Shown: positions 26,271 through 35,502 of the stretch, in pieces | Layout: every line of letters begins with the position of its first letter | Position numbering within the stretch: position 1 is the stretch's first letter | NCBI GenBank assembly: GCA_001304315.1 | Contig: LJUW01000002.1 | Span: 1 to 59,400, forward strand | DNA: 59,400 bases | Direction of reading: 5' to 3' | Source: a candidate division Zixibacteria bacterium SM23_73_2 | Lineage (GTDB): Bacteria > Zixibacteria > MSB-5A5 > SM23-73-2 | The notes under the pieces: model-generated | The model's input: only the letters and a program-made list of their open reading frames with translations | Database searches by the model: none | What the model was told of the DNA's origin: nothing | Position numbers and translations under genes: made by a program

Positions 26271-27287
26271 ATGGTTAAAGTAGGTATTATCGGTTTAGGA
26301 ACCTGGGGGAAAAATCTGTTGAGGAATTTCTCTAATCTGACCGATTGCGAGGTTTTGGTCTGCTGTGATCAGCAAAAAGAGCAGTTGAAAAAAATTCAAA
26401 GTATCCATCCGGATTACAGATATGTGCAAGATTACAAAGAGATTTTGGAGGACAAAAATATAGATGCGGTGGTCATAGCTACCCCTCCCGAATCCCATTT
26501 TGAGATTGCTCATCAGGCCATATCAAAACAAAAGGATGTTTTCGTAGAAAAACCAATGGTTCTGAAGGTAGAGGATGGAGAAAAACTTCTGAAGGCAGCA
26601 GAGGAGAAAAAAAGGATTTTGATGGTGGGACACATTATGGAATACCATTCAGCGGTGCTCAAGCTTAAAGAGTTGGTGGAAAACGGGGAGTTGGGAGATA
26701 TATATTACCTTTATGCTACCAGGGTTAATCTGGGTAAGGTCCGGGATATCGAAAACGCATTATGGAGCTTTGCTCCTCACGATATCTCCACGATCCTTTA
26801 TCTTCTGAATAAAGAGCCAAAGAGAGTAACAGCTTCAGGTCAATGCTATCTGCAGAAGAAAAAGGGGATAGAGGACGTGGCTTTTTTAACCATGCATTTC
26901 GATGATGGGGTTATGGCTCATATCCATGTTAGCTGGCTCGACCCTCATAAGGAGAGAAAAATGACCATCGTGGGTAACAAAAAGATGGTAGTTTTCGATG
27001 ATATGCAGTCGGGTGGGAAGATCTGGATCTACGATAAGGGAGTGGAGACTAAACTGGATTTTAACAGCTATGGAGAGTATCTCAGCCTGAGATTTGGGGA
27101 TATTTTAATTCCCAAGATAGATTCCTCTGAGCCTTTAAAAGCAGAATGCCAGCACTTCCTTGAGTGCATAAGGGACCGCAGTACCCCCAGAAGCGATGGC
27201 AAAGACGGTTTAAGGGTTCTTAAGGTTTTGGAGGCTGCTCAATCCTCTTTGGAAAAAGGAGGAACACCTGAAGAGATAAAAACTTAA
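26271..27287 (+). CDS. Gfo/Idh/MocA oxidoreductase, WbpB/WlbA-like
   Basis: This 338-residue NAD(P)-dependent enzyme has the Rossmann start 'VGIIGLGTWGKNLLRNF' and the catalytic 'FVEKPMVL'. With the acyltransferase and aminotransferase genes that follow, it resembles the WbpB-WbpD-WbpE set. That set converts UDP-N-acetylglucosaminuronic acid to UDP-2,3-diacetamido-2,3-dideoxyglucuronic acid; this enzyme would oxidise C3. The order oxidoreductase, acetyltransferase, aminotransferase matches such clusters. The UDP-GlcNAc 6-dehydrogenase (WbpA) is not in the window, so the exact sugar remains inferred. Confidence 0.87.
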   Translation: MVKVGIIGLGTWGKNLLRNFSNLTDCEVLVCCDQQKEQLKKIQSIHPDYRYVQDYKEILEDKNIDAVVIATPPESHFEIAHQAISKQKDVFVEKPMVLKVEDGEKLLKAAEEKKRILMVGHIMEYHSAVLKLKELVENGELGDIYYLYATRVNLGKVRDIENALWSFAPHDISTILYLLNKEPKRVTASGQCYLQKKKGIEDVAFLTMHFDDGVMAHIHVSWLDPHKERKMTIVGNKKMVVFDDMQSGGKIWIYDKGVETKLDFNSYGEYLSLRFGDILIPKIDSSEPLKAECQHFLECIRDRSTPRSDGKDGLRVLKVLEAAQSSLEKGGTPEEIKT

Positions 27288-27305
27288 ATCACTACGGAGG
27301 TTAAA

Positions 27306-28049
27306 ATGGAAAACTTCGTTCACCCAGAAGCTAAAATCGGAGAGAGAACCGAGGTGGGGAGATTTTCTGTAATCGGCGAGAAAGCCGAAGTCGGTAAAGG
27401 ATGTGTTATTGGCAATAACGTGACCATTCATCCCCATACCCGGATCGGCGATTACGTGAGGATCGATGACAACACGGTTGTCGGGAAACAACCGATGAAA
27501 GCGGTTGCATCCGCCACCACCAAAATAGAGAAATTGCCTCCGGCCAAGATCGGAGATAACTGCATCATCGGCACTTCGGTGGTGATCTATGCGGGGGCAG
27601 CCATTGGTGAGAAGGTTCTGGTTGCGGATCTGGCTACCATCAGAGAGAACGTCTCCATCGGAGATTTTACCATCATCGGAAGAGGTGTGGCTGTGGAGAA
27701 CTACTGCAAGGTTGGCTCGCGCTGCAAGCTGGAGACCAACGTTTACATCTGTGCCTATTCGGAGATTGAGGATTTTTGCTTCATCGCACCCTGTATTGCA
27801 ACCTCCAACGACAATTACATGGCTCGGACCAAGGAGAGGTTCAAACATTTCAAGGGAGTAACGGTCAAAAAGGGCGGCAGGATCGGAGTACACGCCACCA
27901 TCCTGCCGGGCAAGGTCATAGGTGATGACAGCCTGGTAGCAGCTGGCTCGGTGGTGACCAGAGATACCCCCTCCAAAAAGATCTGTATGGGTTTGCCGGC
28001 TCGGGTGTGGAAGGATGTTCCTGAGGAGCAGCTTTTGGAAAACCAGTAA
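27306..28049 (+). CDS. Hexapeptide-repeat acyltransferase, WbpD-like
   Basis: The 247-residue protein is a left-handed beta-helix with many 'I/V-G-x4' hexapeptides from residue 8 to about 225 and the terminal 'GLPARVWK' typical of sugar N-acetyltransferases. It should acetylate the C3 amine made by the adjacent aminotransferase, using acetyl-CoA. It is longer than WbpD itself (about 190 residues) because of extra N-terminal hexapeptide coils. A clear GGAGG-like site lies before the ATG. It sits 18 bases after the oxidoreductase. Confidence 0.88.
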   Translation: MENFVHPEAKIGERTEVGRFSVIGEKAEVGKGCVIGNNVTIHPHTRIGDYVRIDDNTVVGKQPMKAVASATTKIEKLPPAKIGDNCIIGTSVVIYAGAAIGEKVLVADLATIRENVSIGDFTIIGRGVAVENYCKVGSRCKLETNVYICAYSEIEDFCFIAPCIATSNDNYMARTKERFKHFKGVTVKKGGRIGVHATILPGKVIGDDSLVAAGSVVTRDTPSKKICMGLPARVWKDVPEEQLLENQ

Positions 28050-28074
28050 CTTTTAGAAAAACAGAGGAGAGAAA

Positions 28075-29178
28075 ATGAAGGTTCCGCTTTTGGATTTAAA
28101 AAGGCAGTATCATTCGATAAAAGATGAGATAGATCAGGCAGTAAACGAGGTTTTGGAAAATACCCGATTCATCCTTGGACCCCAGGTGAAGGAATTCGAG
28201 GAGAACGTGGCAAAATACTGTGGTGACGGATATGCTGTGGGAGTAGCTTCAGGAACCGATGCTTTGCTTTTGTCCTTAAGGGCTTGTGGAGTAGAACCCG
28301 GTGACGAGGTGATCATTCCTCCTTTTACTTTTTTCGCCACCGCCGGGGTAATAACCAGGTTGGGAGCCAAGCCGGTTTTTGTGGATATAGACCTTCTGAC
28401 CTATAATCTTTTGCCGGATAAAATAGAGGAAAAAATAACTGAGAGGACAAAGGCGATAATGCCGGTGCATCTTTTTGGCCAGTGTGCGGATATGGATCCC
28501 ATAATGGAGGTTGCTAAAAAACACAACCTTAAGGTGGTGGAGGATGCTGCCCAGGCCATAGGATCAAAATATAAGGGGAGAAGAGCAGGGACGATTGGAG
28601 ATCTGGGATGTTTTAGCTTTTTCCCCAGCAAAAACTTGGGAGGTGCTGGTGATGGTGGTATGGTTATAACCGATGACGAGAAATTAGCTGATCTGGTCAG
28701 AAAACTGAGGGTCCACGGTGCAACCCAGAAATACTTCCATCCCATGGTGGGATACAACAGCCGGCTGGATACCCTTCAGGCAGCCATCCTGAATGTGAAA
28801 CTCAAATACCTGGATGAATGGTCAAGCAAAAGAAGGGAAAAGGCAGAGGTTTATAACCGTGCCTTTGCGAATACGGATATCGTAACTCCAAAGGAAGAGG
28901 AGTTTAATTACCATATCTACCATCAATACACCATATCAGTCAAAAACAGGGATAAGCTGAAAGAACATCTTTTGGAAAACCAGATCGGATGTTCGATCTA
29001 CTATCCCTTATCTTTGCATCTGCAGGAGTGTTACAGGTACTTAGGATATAAAAAAGGAGACTTTCCCAACTCGGAGATAAGGTCAGAGGAAGTGATATCG
29101 ATTCCTGTTTTCCCCGAGCTTACCGAGGAGGAGCAGGAATTTGTGATTGAGAAGATAAAAGATTTCATAAAAGATTAG
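28075..29178 (+). CDS. DegT/DnrJ/EryC1/StrS aminotransferase, WbpE-like
   Basis: This 367-residue PLP enzyme transfers an amino group to a nucleotide-linked keto sugar. The PLP lysine is Lys186 in 'FFPSKNLGGAGDGG'. 'ASGTDAL', 'PPFTFFATAG' and 'VEDAAQAIG' are family blocks. Its place after the WbpB- and WbpD-like genes indicates that it acts on the 3-keto intermediate. An AGGAGA ribosome site precedes the ATG, and 25 bases separate it from the acyltransferase. Confidence 0.93.
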   Translation: MKVPLLDLKRQYHSIKDEIDQAVNEVLENTRFILGPQVKEFEENVAKYCGDGYAVGVASGTDALLLSLRACGVEPGDEVIIPPFTFFATAGVITRLGAKPVFVDIDLLTYNLLPDKIEEKITERTKAIMPVHLFGQCADMDPIMEVAKKHNLKVVEDAAQAIGSKYKGRRAGTIGDLGCFSFFPSKNLGGAGDGGMVITDDEKLADLVRKLRVHGATQKYFHPMVGYNSRLDTLQAAILNVKLKYLDEWSSKRREKAEVYNRAFANTDIVTPKEEEFNYHIYHQYTISVKNRDKLKEHLLENQIGCSIYYPLSLHLQECYRYLGYKKGDFPNSEIRSEEVISIPVFPELTEEEQEFVIEKIKDFIKD

Positions 29179-29224
29179 AATTGATTTTCAATCTTATGAA
29201 GATTTTATAGATTTTACATCTGAA

Positions 29225-30667
29225 TTGACAGTATCAAAGAAAGTCTTAAAGAATTTTTCTTTTTTACTCGGGGCTGATCTAGCAGCCAAAGTTTTAGTCT
29301 TTGTTAGTGTCGTCTATTTAGCGAGGATTTTAACTGTTGAGGGATTTGGCAAGATTGAATTTGCCCAGGCCATAATTGTTTATTTTATTTTATTGGCAAA
29401 TCAGGGACTGGATCTTTGGGGAACTCGAGAAGTTGCAAGGGAGGAAGGGAGGAAAAAGGAGATAGCGGATAACATTCTAAGTTTGAGATTTTTTTTGTTT
29501 TTTCTTGCTTACGGGATACTGGTCCTTTTTGTTTTGCTCTTAAACAAACCTGCGGATATCAAAAAGCTAATCCTTTTATATGGTTTGACTATTTTCACAT
29601 TTTCTTTAACTATTAATTGGTTTTTTCAGGGCATTGAACGAATGGAAATAATAGCTTTAGGACGGCTGATAAATCAATTGTTTTATGTCTGTGGTGTACT
29701 TCTGATAGTGACAAATACTACTCAAATATTTCACGTTCCCGTGATAAAATTTTTTGGGGGATTATTATCATTAAGCCTTTTGGCTTATTTGTTTTTTAAA
29801 AGTGAGGGGATGCCTAAAATACGTTTTGATATATCATTGTGGAAAAAGACTCTTAAACAGTCATTACCTATGGGATTTTCCTTAATATTGATCCAGATCT
29901 ATTATAATCTTGATACTATTATGTTGGGCTTTATCAAAGGGGAGAAAGAGGTTGGTTGGTACAATGCGGCTTATAAGATCATTTTATTGTTTATTGGATT
30001 TGCAAGTTTATTTGGGAACGCTCTTTTTCCAGTCCTTTCACGCTATTATAAGGAATCCAGGGACAAACTTCGGACTATTATCACCGAATCCTCCAGGATC
30101 ACACTTTTTTTTGGAATTCCAATATCGGTTGGAATCTGTTTTCTCTCCAGGGAGATCATGCAGATAGTGTATGGATCTATGTATTTAAAAGGGGCTGTTG
30201 CTTTACAGATATTAGTTTGGAGCGTTTTTACCATCTATTTCAATGCTCCCTTTGGGTTTTTGCTTTTAGCTACGGAGAGACAGAAAAAATATATGTACGC
30301 AGTTGGCTTGGGAGCCTTAGTCAATTTAATTTTGAACTTAATCCTGATACCCAGATATGGTTTGATGGGTGCAAGTATATCAACTATTATTTGTGAAATA
30401 ATTGTTTTAAGTCTAATTCTTTACTATTCAAGAGAGTTGGTTAAAGTTCCTTTATCTGGATATCTAACAAAAGGATTTGTTTCCTCTTTTCTTATGGGTC
30501 TGTTTATTTATTTATTCCCCTTTAATTTATTTATGAAAATTTTTGTTGGGGGTGTGTGCTATTTGATCTGTATGTTTTTCCTCGGGGGAGTTAGCAGAAA
30601 AGATGCGAAGTCAGCCTATGAATTTCTTCGAAATTCTTATCAGGAGAAAAAAATTGGAAAGAACTAA
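29225..30667 (+). CDS. Wzx-type polysaccharide flippase
   Basis: The 480-residue protein has about 12-14 membrane helices and the MATE-like oligosaccharide flippase pattern: the N-terminal 'NFSFLLGADLAAKVLVFVS', then 'LTVEGFGKIEFAQAI' and 'NQGLDLWGTREVAR'. It should move lipid-linked repeat units across the inner membrane to the polymerase at 31684. The start is TTG 29225, since no better ATG is nearby. Its base composition is AT-richer than the sugar-nucleotide genes before it, as is often seen for variable O-unit genes. Confidence 0.92.
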   Translation: MTVSKKVLKNFSFLLGADLAAKVLVFVSVVYLARILTVEGFGKIEFAQAIIVYFILLANQGLDLWGTREVAREEGRKKEIADNILSLRFFLFFLAYGILVLFVLLLNKPADIKKLILLYGLTIFTFSLTINWFFQGIERMEIIALGRLINQLFYVCGVLLIVTNTTQIFHVPVIKFFGGLLSLSLLAYLFFKSEGMPKIRFDISLWKKTLKQSLPMGFSLILIQIYYNLDTIMLGFIKGEKEVGWYNAAYKIILLFIGFASLFGNALFPVLSRYYKESRDKLRTIITESSRITLFFGIPISVGICFLSREIMQIVYGSMYLKGAVALQILVWSVFTIYFNAPFGFLLLATERQKKYMYAVGLGALVNLILNLILIPRYGLMGASISTIICEIIVLSLILYYSRELVKVPLSGYLTKGFVSSFLMGLFIYLFPFNLFMKIFVGGVCYLICMFFLGGVSRKDAKSAYEFLRNSYQEKKIGKN

Positions 30668-31301
30668 GAGCACGCAATACTATTCACATTTAAGGCAAGA
30701 TTTAATAGATATGATTGAGGGTCAGAGAAACAAAATATTAGATATCGGGTGTGGAAAGGGGATTACCGGAAGTGAATTAAAGAGAATTGGTAAGGCTAAG
30801 GAGGTTGTGGGAGTAGAGAAATTCGAACCGGCAGCCTTAGAAGCTAAACTTAAGTTAGACAAAGTCATCGTGGGAGATATTCAAACGGAGTTGCTTCCCT
30901 ATACAGAGGGATATTTCGACTATATAATTTTGGGAGATGTGCTTGAGCATCTTTTAGATCCCGGGGATACTTTAAAAAAGTTAAAAAAGTATCTATCCGC
31001 CAAAGGTTTTCTGATCGCTAGCATACCCAATGTTAGTTATTGGAGAATTTTGAAAGATTTAATTTTTTTTGACAAATGGGAATACGTGGAAGAAGGGATT
31101 CTGGATAAAACCCATCTTAGGTTTTTTACCAAGAAGAGTTTGATTGAACTCTTTCGGGAATCTGATTTGGTTATAAAGGATTTGATACCAAATACATCTA
31201 AGCGGTTCATAAGTAAATTACTAATTATCTTTAGTCTTGGGTTACTCAATCGGTTTCTTACCTCTGGTTATTTAATTAAGGCAGCAAGAAATACTGATTG
31301 A
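30654..31301 (+). CDS. Class I SAM-dependent methyltransferase
   Basis: The 215-residue protein shows the SAM-binding 'ILDIGCGKG' motif, the acidic residue at the end of strand 2 ('VVGVEK'), and 'DYIILGDVLEHLLDPGDTL'. Similar proteins methylate sugars or lipids in surface polysaccharide loci, and a sugar target is inferred from context. The frame is open from ATG 30603, which would overlap the flippase by 65 bases. The TTG at 30654 has an AGGAG site seven bases upstream and leaves a 14-base overlap, so it is preferred. Confidence 0.83.
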   Translation: MERTKSTQYYSHLRQDLIDMIEGQRNKILDIGCGKGITGSELKRIGKAKEVVGVEKFEPAALEAKLKLDKVIVGDIQTELLPYTEGYFDYIILGDVLEHLLDPGDTLKKLKKYLSAKGFLIASIPNVSYWRILKDLIFFDKWEYVEEGILDKTHLRFFTKKSLIELFRESDLVIKDLIPNTSKRFISKLLIIFSLGLLNRFLTSGYLIKAARNTD

Positions 31302-31683
31302 GATTAAAAATTATAAATTAATTGCAAAAAACATGTTATAAGCCAAAAACGATTTAGGGATATTCTTACTGTAGTGATTTTTTTGTTTAAAAATATTTAT
31401 CGCTTTTTCTTATGGTTGATCATGGATGGGAATCAATCAGAACATTATTCAACTGGATTTCGAGGATAAAGAGTTTTTAGGATTAAAGTTTTGGGAAAGG
31501 TGATATTTCATAGGAACGATAGCTTTATGAAATTGTTGAAATTTCACGAGTGTCAATCCATTGAACCTTCAGTTAAATTCGCTAAGATGTTCGTAGTTTA
31601 GTTATAGAATCAAATGTAATTATTATCTTTGATATAAGTTGTTAGAGTTTTTTGTAAAGCTTTAACTTTTAATTCCTCAGTTA
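31302..31683. other. Non-coding gap inside the polysaccharide locus
   Basis: These 382 AT-rich bases between the methyltransferase and the polymerase contain only short frames with several stops. One stretch (about 31462-31500) looks weakly coding ('DFEDKEFLGLKFWER') but is too short to assign. It may be a scar of a lost glycosyltransferase or the site of a second promoter. Confidence 0.35.
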
Positions 31684-33126
31684 ATGGAAATCCAGTTTTT
31701 AAAAGAAAGCAATCTTTCGATGAGATCGTTGATTATCTGGTTTACCTTTCTACTTTTGTTATGTTTTTTGATAATAGCCATGCCACACAAATTCTATCTT
31801 GTTGGAATTGTTTTATTTGGATTGAGTTTTCTGTTAGTGTTGAATCATTGGTTGAAACTTAATGTTGCTTCAATTTTAGTACTTTCGATTCTTTATTCTG
31901 CACCCTTGGAGATCATGTACTGGAAGATAGGTTTTGCCCTAAGACCCATAATTCTTGTTACCCTTTTAGGATTCTATTTTGTAGTGCTGAAATATTTGTT
32001 AGAAGGATTGAGGGCTCATATTAAGACCAAGCGACTTTTTATTCTGTGCTATCTTCTTATCTGTACATTTTTACTATCTTATTTTGGTGCTCTGGAACCA
32101 ATAAGAAGTATAAGGGTAACAATCCTTTATATAACTCTTTTTATGTTACTCTTTTTGATAATTCAATTGATAAAAGAGAAAAAAGAGTTTAAAGTTTATT
32201 TAAAACATTATATGATAATTGGTGTTTTACTCTCATTATACGGGATTTTGCAATTTTTAGGGTGGACGTTTGGTTTCGATTTTTATGGATTATTGCTATC
32301 AAAATTTAGATCAAATATGTATAACATCTTTATGTTAAGTACCTTAGGTACTCAGGTTTTTAGAATCAATTCATTTTTTACTGATTGCAACAATTTTGCT
32401 GCTTTCTTGAACACGGTTTTCCCCTTGTTCCTCGCTGGAAATCTGTATTATTTCTCGATAAGAAAGTCTAAACAATTTTGGATTTATTTCCTAGGTGCTT
32501 TCATCGTTGGAATTACATTGATTTTGACCTTTTCAAGGAGTGGGTGGATGGGATTGTTAGCAGGAGTTTCAGTCGTAATGTGGGATAAAAGAAAGCAAAT
32601 TTTCAAAGCGAAAAACCTGAGAGCGATTGTTCTTACGATATTGCTTTTGCTTTTATTAATTATCCCCTTTTATAATTATCTCAGTTATTCAATTGAGTAT
32701 CGATTGGTTGAAAAGGTGTCTTCCAAAATACACTTTTTTGTGATGAAGGCTGCTTGGGATATGTTCTTGAGCAATCCTATAACTGGAGTTGGCATAGGGA
32801 ATTTCGGTGCTTATTATGGAAGATATATAAACCCCGGATTTGATTATTATAATCCCCATTCAACCTATCTTGCAATTCTTTCTGAGACGGGGATATTAGG
32901 ATTTATAGTACATATGGCTATTTACTTGTTTGTCTTGAAACAGATACTTTGCTTTAAGAGAAAGACAAAAGGATATGAGTCAGAGGTATTGGGGACTGGG
33001 CTTTTAGCTGGTTTTGTTGCTTTAATGGTGGCAAATATTTTCTACCAGAACTATACTTTTCAGTTCTTTTTTGTTTTTCTGGGTTTAGGATTTGTCTCCG
33101 GTTTGGTAGCTGAGCAAAAGGATTGA
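31684..33126 (+). CDS. O-antigen polymerase/ligase family protein (Wzy/WaaL-like)
   Basis: The 480-residue protein has about twelve membrane helices and, between two late helices, the family loop 'GVGIGNFGAYYGRY' followed by 'NPHSTYLAILSETGILGF', typical of O-antigen ligase-like (Wzy_C/WaaL) proteins. It should either polymerise flipped repeat units or attach finished chains to a carrier; sequence alone does not decide between them. The Wzx, Wzz and Wza partners nearby favour a Wzy-type polymerase. The next gene follows closely. Confidence 0.87.
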   Translation: MEIQFLKESNLSMRSLIIWFTFLLLLCFLIIAMPHKFYLVGIVLFGLSFLLVLNHWLKLNVASILVLSILYSAPLEIMYWKIGFALRPIILVTLLGFYFVVLKYLLEGLRAHIKTKRLFILCYLLICTFLLSYFGALEPIRSIRVTILYITLFMLLFLIIQLIKEKKEFKVYLKHYMIIGVLLSLYGILQFLGWTFGFDFYGLLLSKFRSNMYNIFMLSTLGTQVFRINSFFTDCNNFAAFLNTVFPLFLAGNLYYFSIRKSKQFWIYFLGAFIVGITLILTFSRSGWMGLLAGVSVVMWDKRKQIFKAKNLRAIVLTILLLLLLIIPFYNYLSYSIEYRLVEKVSSKIHFFVMKAAWDMFLSNPITGVGIGNFGAYYGRYINPGFDYYNPHSTYLAILSETGILGFIVHMAIYLFVLKQILCFKRKTKGYESEVLGTGLLAGFVALMVANIFYQNYTFQFFFVFLGLGFVSGLVAEQKD

Positions 33127-33137
33127 TAATTTTAAAA

Positions 33138-34082
33138 ATGGATCTATCAATCATAATAGTCAATTGGAAGGTTAGGGAACTTTTGAGAGAATGCTTGAGT
33201 TCGATCATCTCTTTTTCGAATAGAGATGGGTTGGAGTTGATCGTCATTGATAATGCTTCTGAGGATGGTAGTGTGGAAATGATGAAAAATGAATTTCCTA
33301 AGGTTAAGTTGATTGTAAATAAAGAGAATTATGGCTTCGGGAAGGCATGCAATCAAGGTATAGGAATTGCTCGAGGAAGGTATCTTTTCATTTTAAATCC
33401 AGATACTTTGGTTAAAGGTCATACCTTAGAAAATATATTGGATTTCATGGAATCAAATCCCCAGGTCGGGATTGGTGGATGTTATGTCTTTTATCCAGAT
33501 GGTAGACCTCAGAGTTCTTTTTACAGGTTCCCCACCTTGTTCTCCTACCTCAGCCGGATGTTTTCTCTTTTTCGCTTACTTCCGTTAAACAGATTGACCC
33601 AGAAATTCTTTTGGGAATACAAAGATAACAAAGTTTCTGGCTCGGTGGATAGGGTGTTGGGGGGTGCTATGGTGCTGAGTAAAAAGATGGTCGACCAGAT
33701 CGGCTCATTTGATGAAGCCTATTTCATGTATTCGGAGGAACTGGATTTATGTTACCGTGCAAGGTTAACCGGTTGGAAAGTATCCACTATTCCAGGTACT
33801 GAGATAATACATTATCATATGCAAAGCGGTGTTCAAAATCTTAGGAATATAACTTTTCATTCATTCAAAAGTGATTTTATCTTTTTTAAAAAGTTTTATC
33901 CAGTTTACAAGGTGATTCTGATAAGGATAATGCAATTCCTAGGGATATTTTTTCGCACAATGGCATGGGGTGGTATTTATCTTTTCCCCTATTCCAAGAA
34001 ATATTATGCCAAAGAGAAATTTTTGTCTTACCTTAAACTTTTGTTTTCAAATTTTGACTATTCGAAATCGCTATTCTTATAA
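33138..34082 (+). CDS. GT2 family glycosyltransferase
   Basis: The 314-residue protein has a GT-A fold of the rhamnosyltransferase-like GT2 group: 'LSIIIVNWKVRELLRECL', 'VIDNASEDGS', 'FILNPDTLV' for metal and nucleotide binding, and the acceptor-side block 'GGAMVLSKKMVDQIGSFDE' with 'YSEELDLCYRARLTGWK'. A hydrophobic stretch near residue 270-290 may associate it with the membrane. The frame could start at TTG 33123, but ATG 33138 gives the usual N-terminus. The sugar transferred is unknown. Confidence 0.9.
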   Translation: MDLSIIIVNWKVRELLRECLSSIISFSNRDGLELIVIDNASEDGSVEMMKNEFPKVKLIVNKENYGFGKACNQGIGIARGRYLFILNPDTLVKGHTLENILDFMESNPQVGIGGCYVFYPDGRPQSSFYRFPTLFSYLSRMFSLFRLLPLNRLTQKFFWEYKDNKVSGSVDRVLGGAMVLSKKMVDQIGSFDEAYFMYSEELDLCYRARLTGWKVSTIPGTEIIHYHMQSGVQNLRNITFHSFKSDFIFFKKFYPVYKVILIRIMQFLGIFFRTMAWGGIYLFPYSKKYYAKEKFLSYLKLLFSNFDYSKSLFL

Positions 34083-34210
34083 GACAAAAAGTTTCAAACG
34101 CTAAGATGATTACCAGATCACTATCGTGTATTGAAAGATATGTCTGAGGATTGATTTGGACTTAGGTCGAAATGGATCACCAAAATCAATATTGATGATA
34201 TGTTAAGAGC

Positions 34211-35326
34211 ATGAAAGTGGATAGGCATATAAAGAAAATATTGATAATTAAATTATGTTGTATCGGAGATATCCTTTTTACCACTCCGTCAATTCGAGCA
34301 CTGCGAAAAGGATTTCCGGAAGCTCATTTGGCTTATCTTGTGGGGAGTTGGAGTAAGGAAATAATTGAGGACAATCCTAATCTTGACGAGATTATTGTTT
34401 ACGATTCCCCACAACATTCATCCATTAGGTGGCGGTCCTATATCAGGACCTTAAAGTGTTTGCAAAAGCTGCGTCGAGGTAAATTTGATTTGGTGGTAAT
34501 TTTCCACCGAACCCCATTCAGCAGTTTTTTTGCTTTTCTGGCTGGAATCCCTTATCGAATAGGGTTTGATTATGCTGGGAGAGGTAGATTTTTGACCCAA
34601 AGAGTCCTCTTCGATTCTGGCAAACATGAGGTGGATCGTTACCTGGATGTTGTATACTCCCTTGGAATTAAATCGGCTGGAAAAGCCACTGAGATGAAAG
34701 TAATGCCAGAGGAAAAGAGTTATGCTTGGAACATATTGCGAGATAATGGAGTTAAAGCTGAGGATGAAGTAATCGGTGTGTTGGCTGGTGGTGGAAAGAA
34801 TCCAGGTGCATCTATGCTAACCAAGCGTTGGTCACCTCAAAAATTTTCTCAATTAGCTGATCGTATGATCGAAAAATATAAGGTAAAGATTGTCTTCATT
34901 GGCGGATCTGGTGATGAGGATGTGGTCAAAGAGGTGATGTCTGGAATGAGAAATAACTCGATTAATTTAGTCGGAAGGACTAATTTTAAGCAGCTGGCTG
35001 CAGTTTTAAAACGATGTGAGCTTTTCATTGGTGGCGACTCTGGTCCCCTCCATATTGCGGCAGCAGTAGGTACGCCGACGATCGGAATCTTTGGTCCCTC
35101 GGATCCAAAGCTGGTTGCCCCGAGGGGTAAGAACCATTTGACAATTTGGAAGAATGTGAGCTGCAGCCCCTGTTACAGACCTGATACTGTACTATCAGAG
35201 AAAGATTTTTCAAAATGCCACGAGGGCACACTGAGGTGTATGGAGAAGATAACCGTGGAGGATATCCTAGTTGCTGTTGATCAACAAATGGGGAAGCTGG
35301 ATAAACAAAGAAATGAAGATCAGTAA
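34211..35326 (+). CDS. GT9 family glycosyltransferase (heptosyltransferase-like)
   Basis: The 371-residue GT-B enzyme shows 'ILIIKLCCIGDILFTTPSIRAL' at the N-terminus and the C-terminal nucleotide-sugar site 'FIGGDSGPLHIAAAVGTPTIGIFGPSDP', both diagnostic of ADP-heptose:LPS heptosyltransferase relatives. It may add heptose or another sugar to the lipid A core or O-unit. A four-cysteine C-terminal segment ('CSPCYRPD', then 'KCHEG', 'RCME') is a frequent family feature. It is separated from its neighbours by 128 and 176 bases. Confidence 0.9.
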   Translation: MKVDRHIKKILIIKLCCIGDILFTTPSIRALRKGFPEAHLAYLVGSWSKEIIEDNPNLDEIIVYDSPQHSSIRWRSYIRTLKCLQKLRRGKFDLVVIFHRTPFSSFFAFLAGIPYRIGFDYAGRGRFLTQRVLFDSGKHEVDRYLDVVYSLGIKSAGKATEMKVMPEEKSYAWNILRDNGVKAEDEVIGVLAGGGKNPGASMLTKRWSPQKFSQLADRMIEKYKVKIVFIGGSGDEDVVKEVMSGMRNNSINLVGRTNFKQLAAVLKRCELFIGGDSGPLHIAAAVGTPTIGIFGPSDPKLVAPRGKNHLTIWKNVSCSPCYRPDTVLSEKDFSKCHEGTLRCMEKITVEDILVAVDQQMGKLDKQRNEDQ

Positions 35327-35502
35327 GTTTTTTTGAAAAAATCAAGAGAAGTACTGCAAGTTTAACTACAAATTTTCTTAGGATGAACCCTCTTAATTTT
35401 TAAATTTCAAAAATACTTAAAAAACTTGCATAAAAAGGAAAGGATTATTTATTACAATAAGTTAGACAAAAGATTGATTATGATCAGCAAGATAGTTAAA
35501 AG

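Noticed and set aside
27210-27893. 227-codon open frame on the minus strand
   Set aside because: It lies opposite the WbpD-like acyltransferase gene; its length comes from the regular hexapeptide codon pattern of the real gene, and the product has no recognisable domain.
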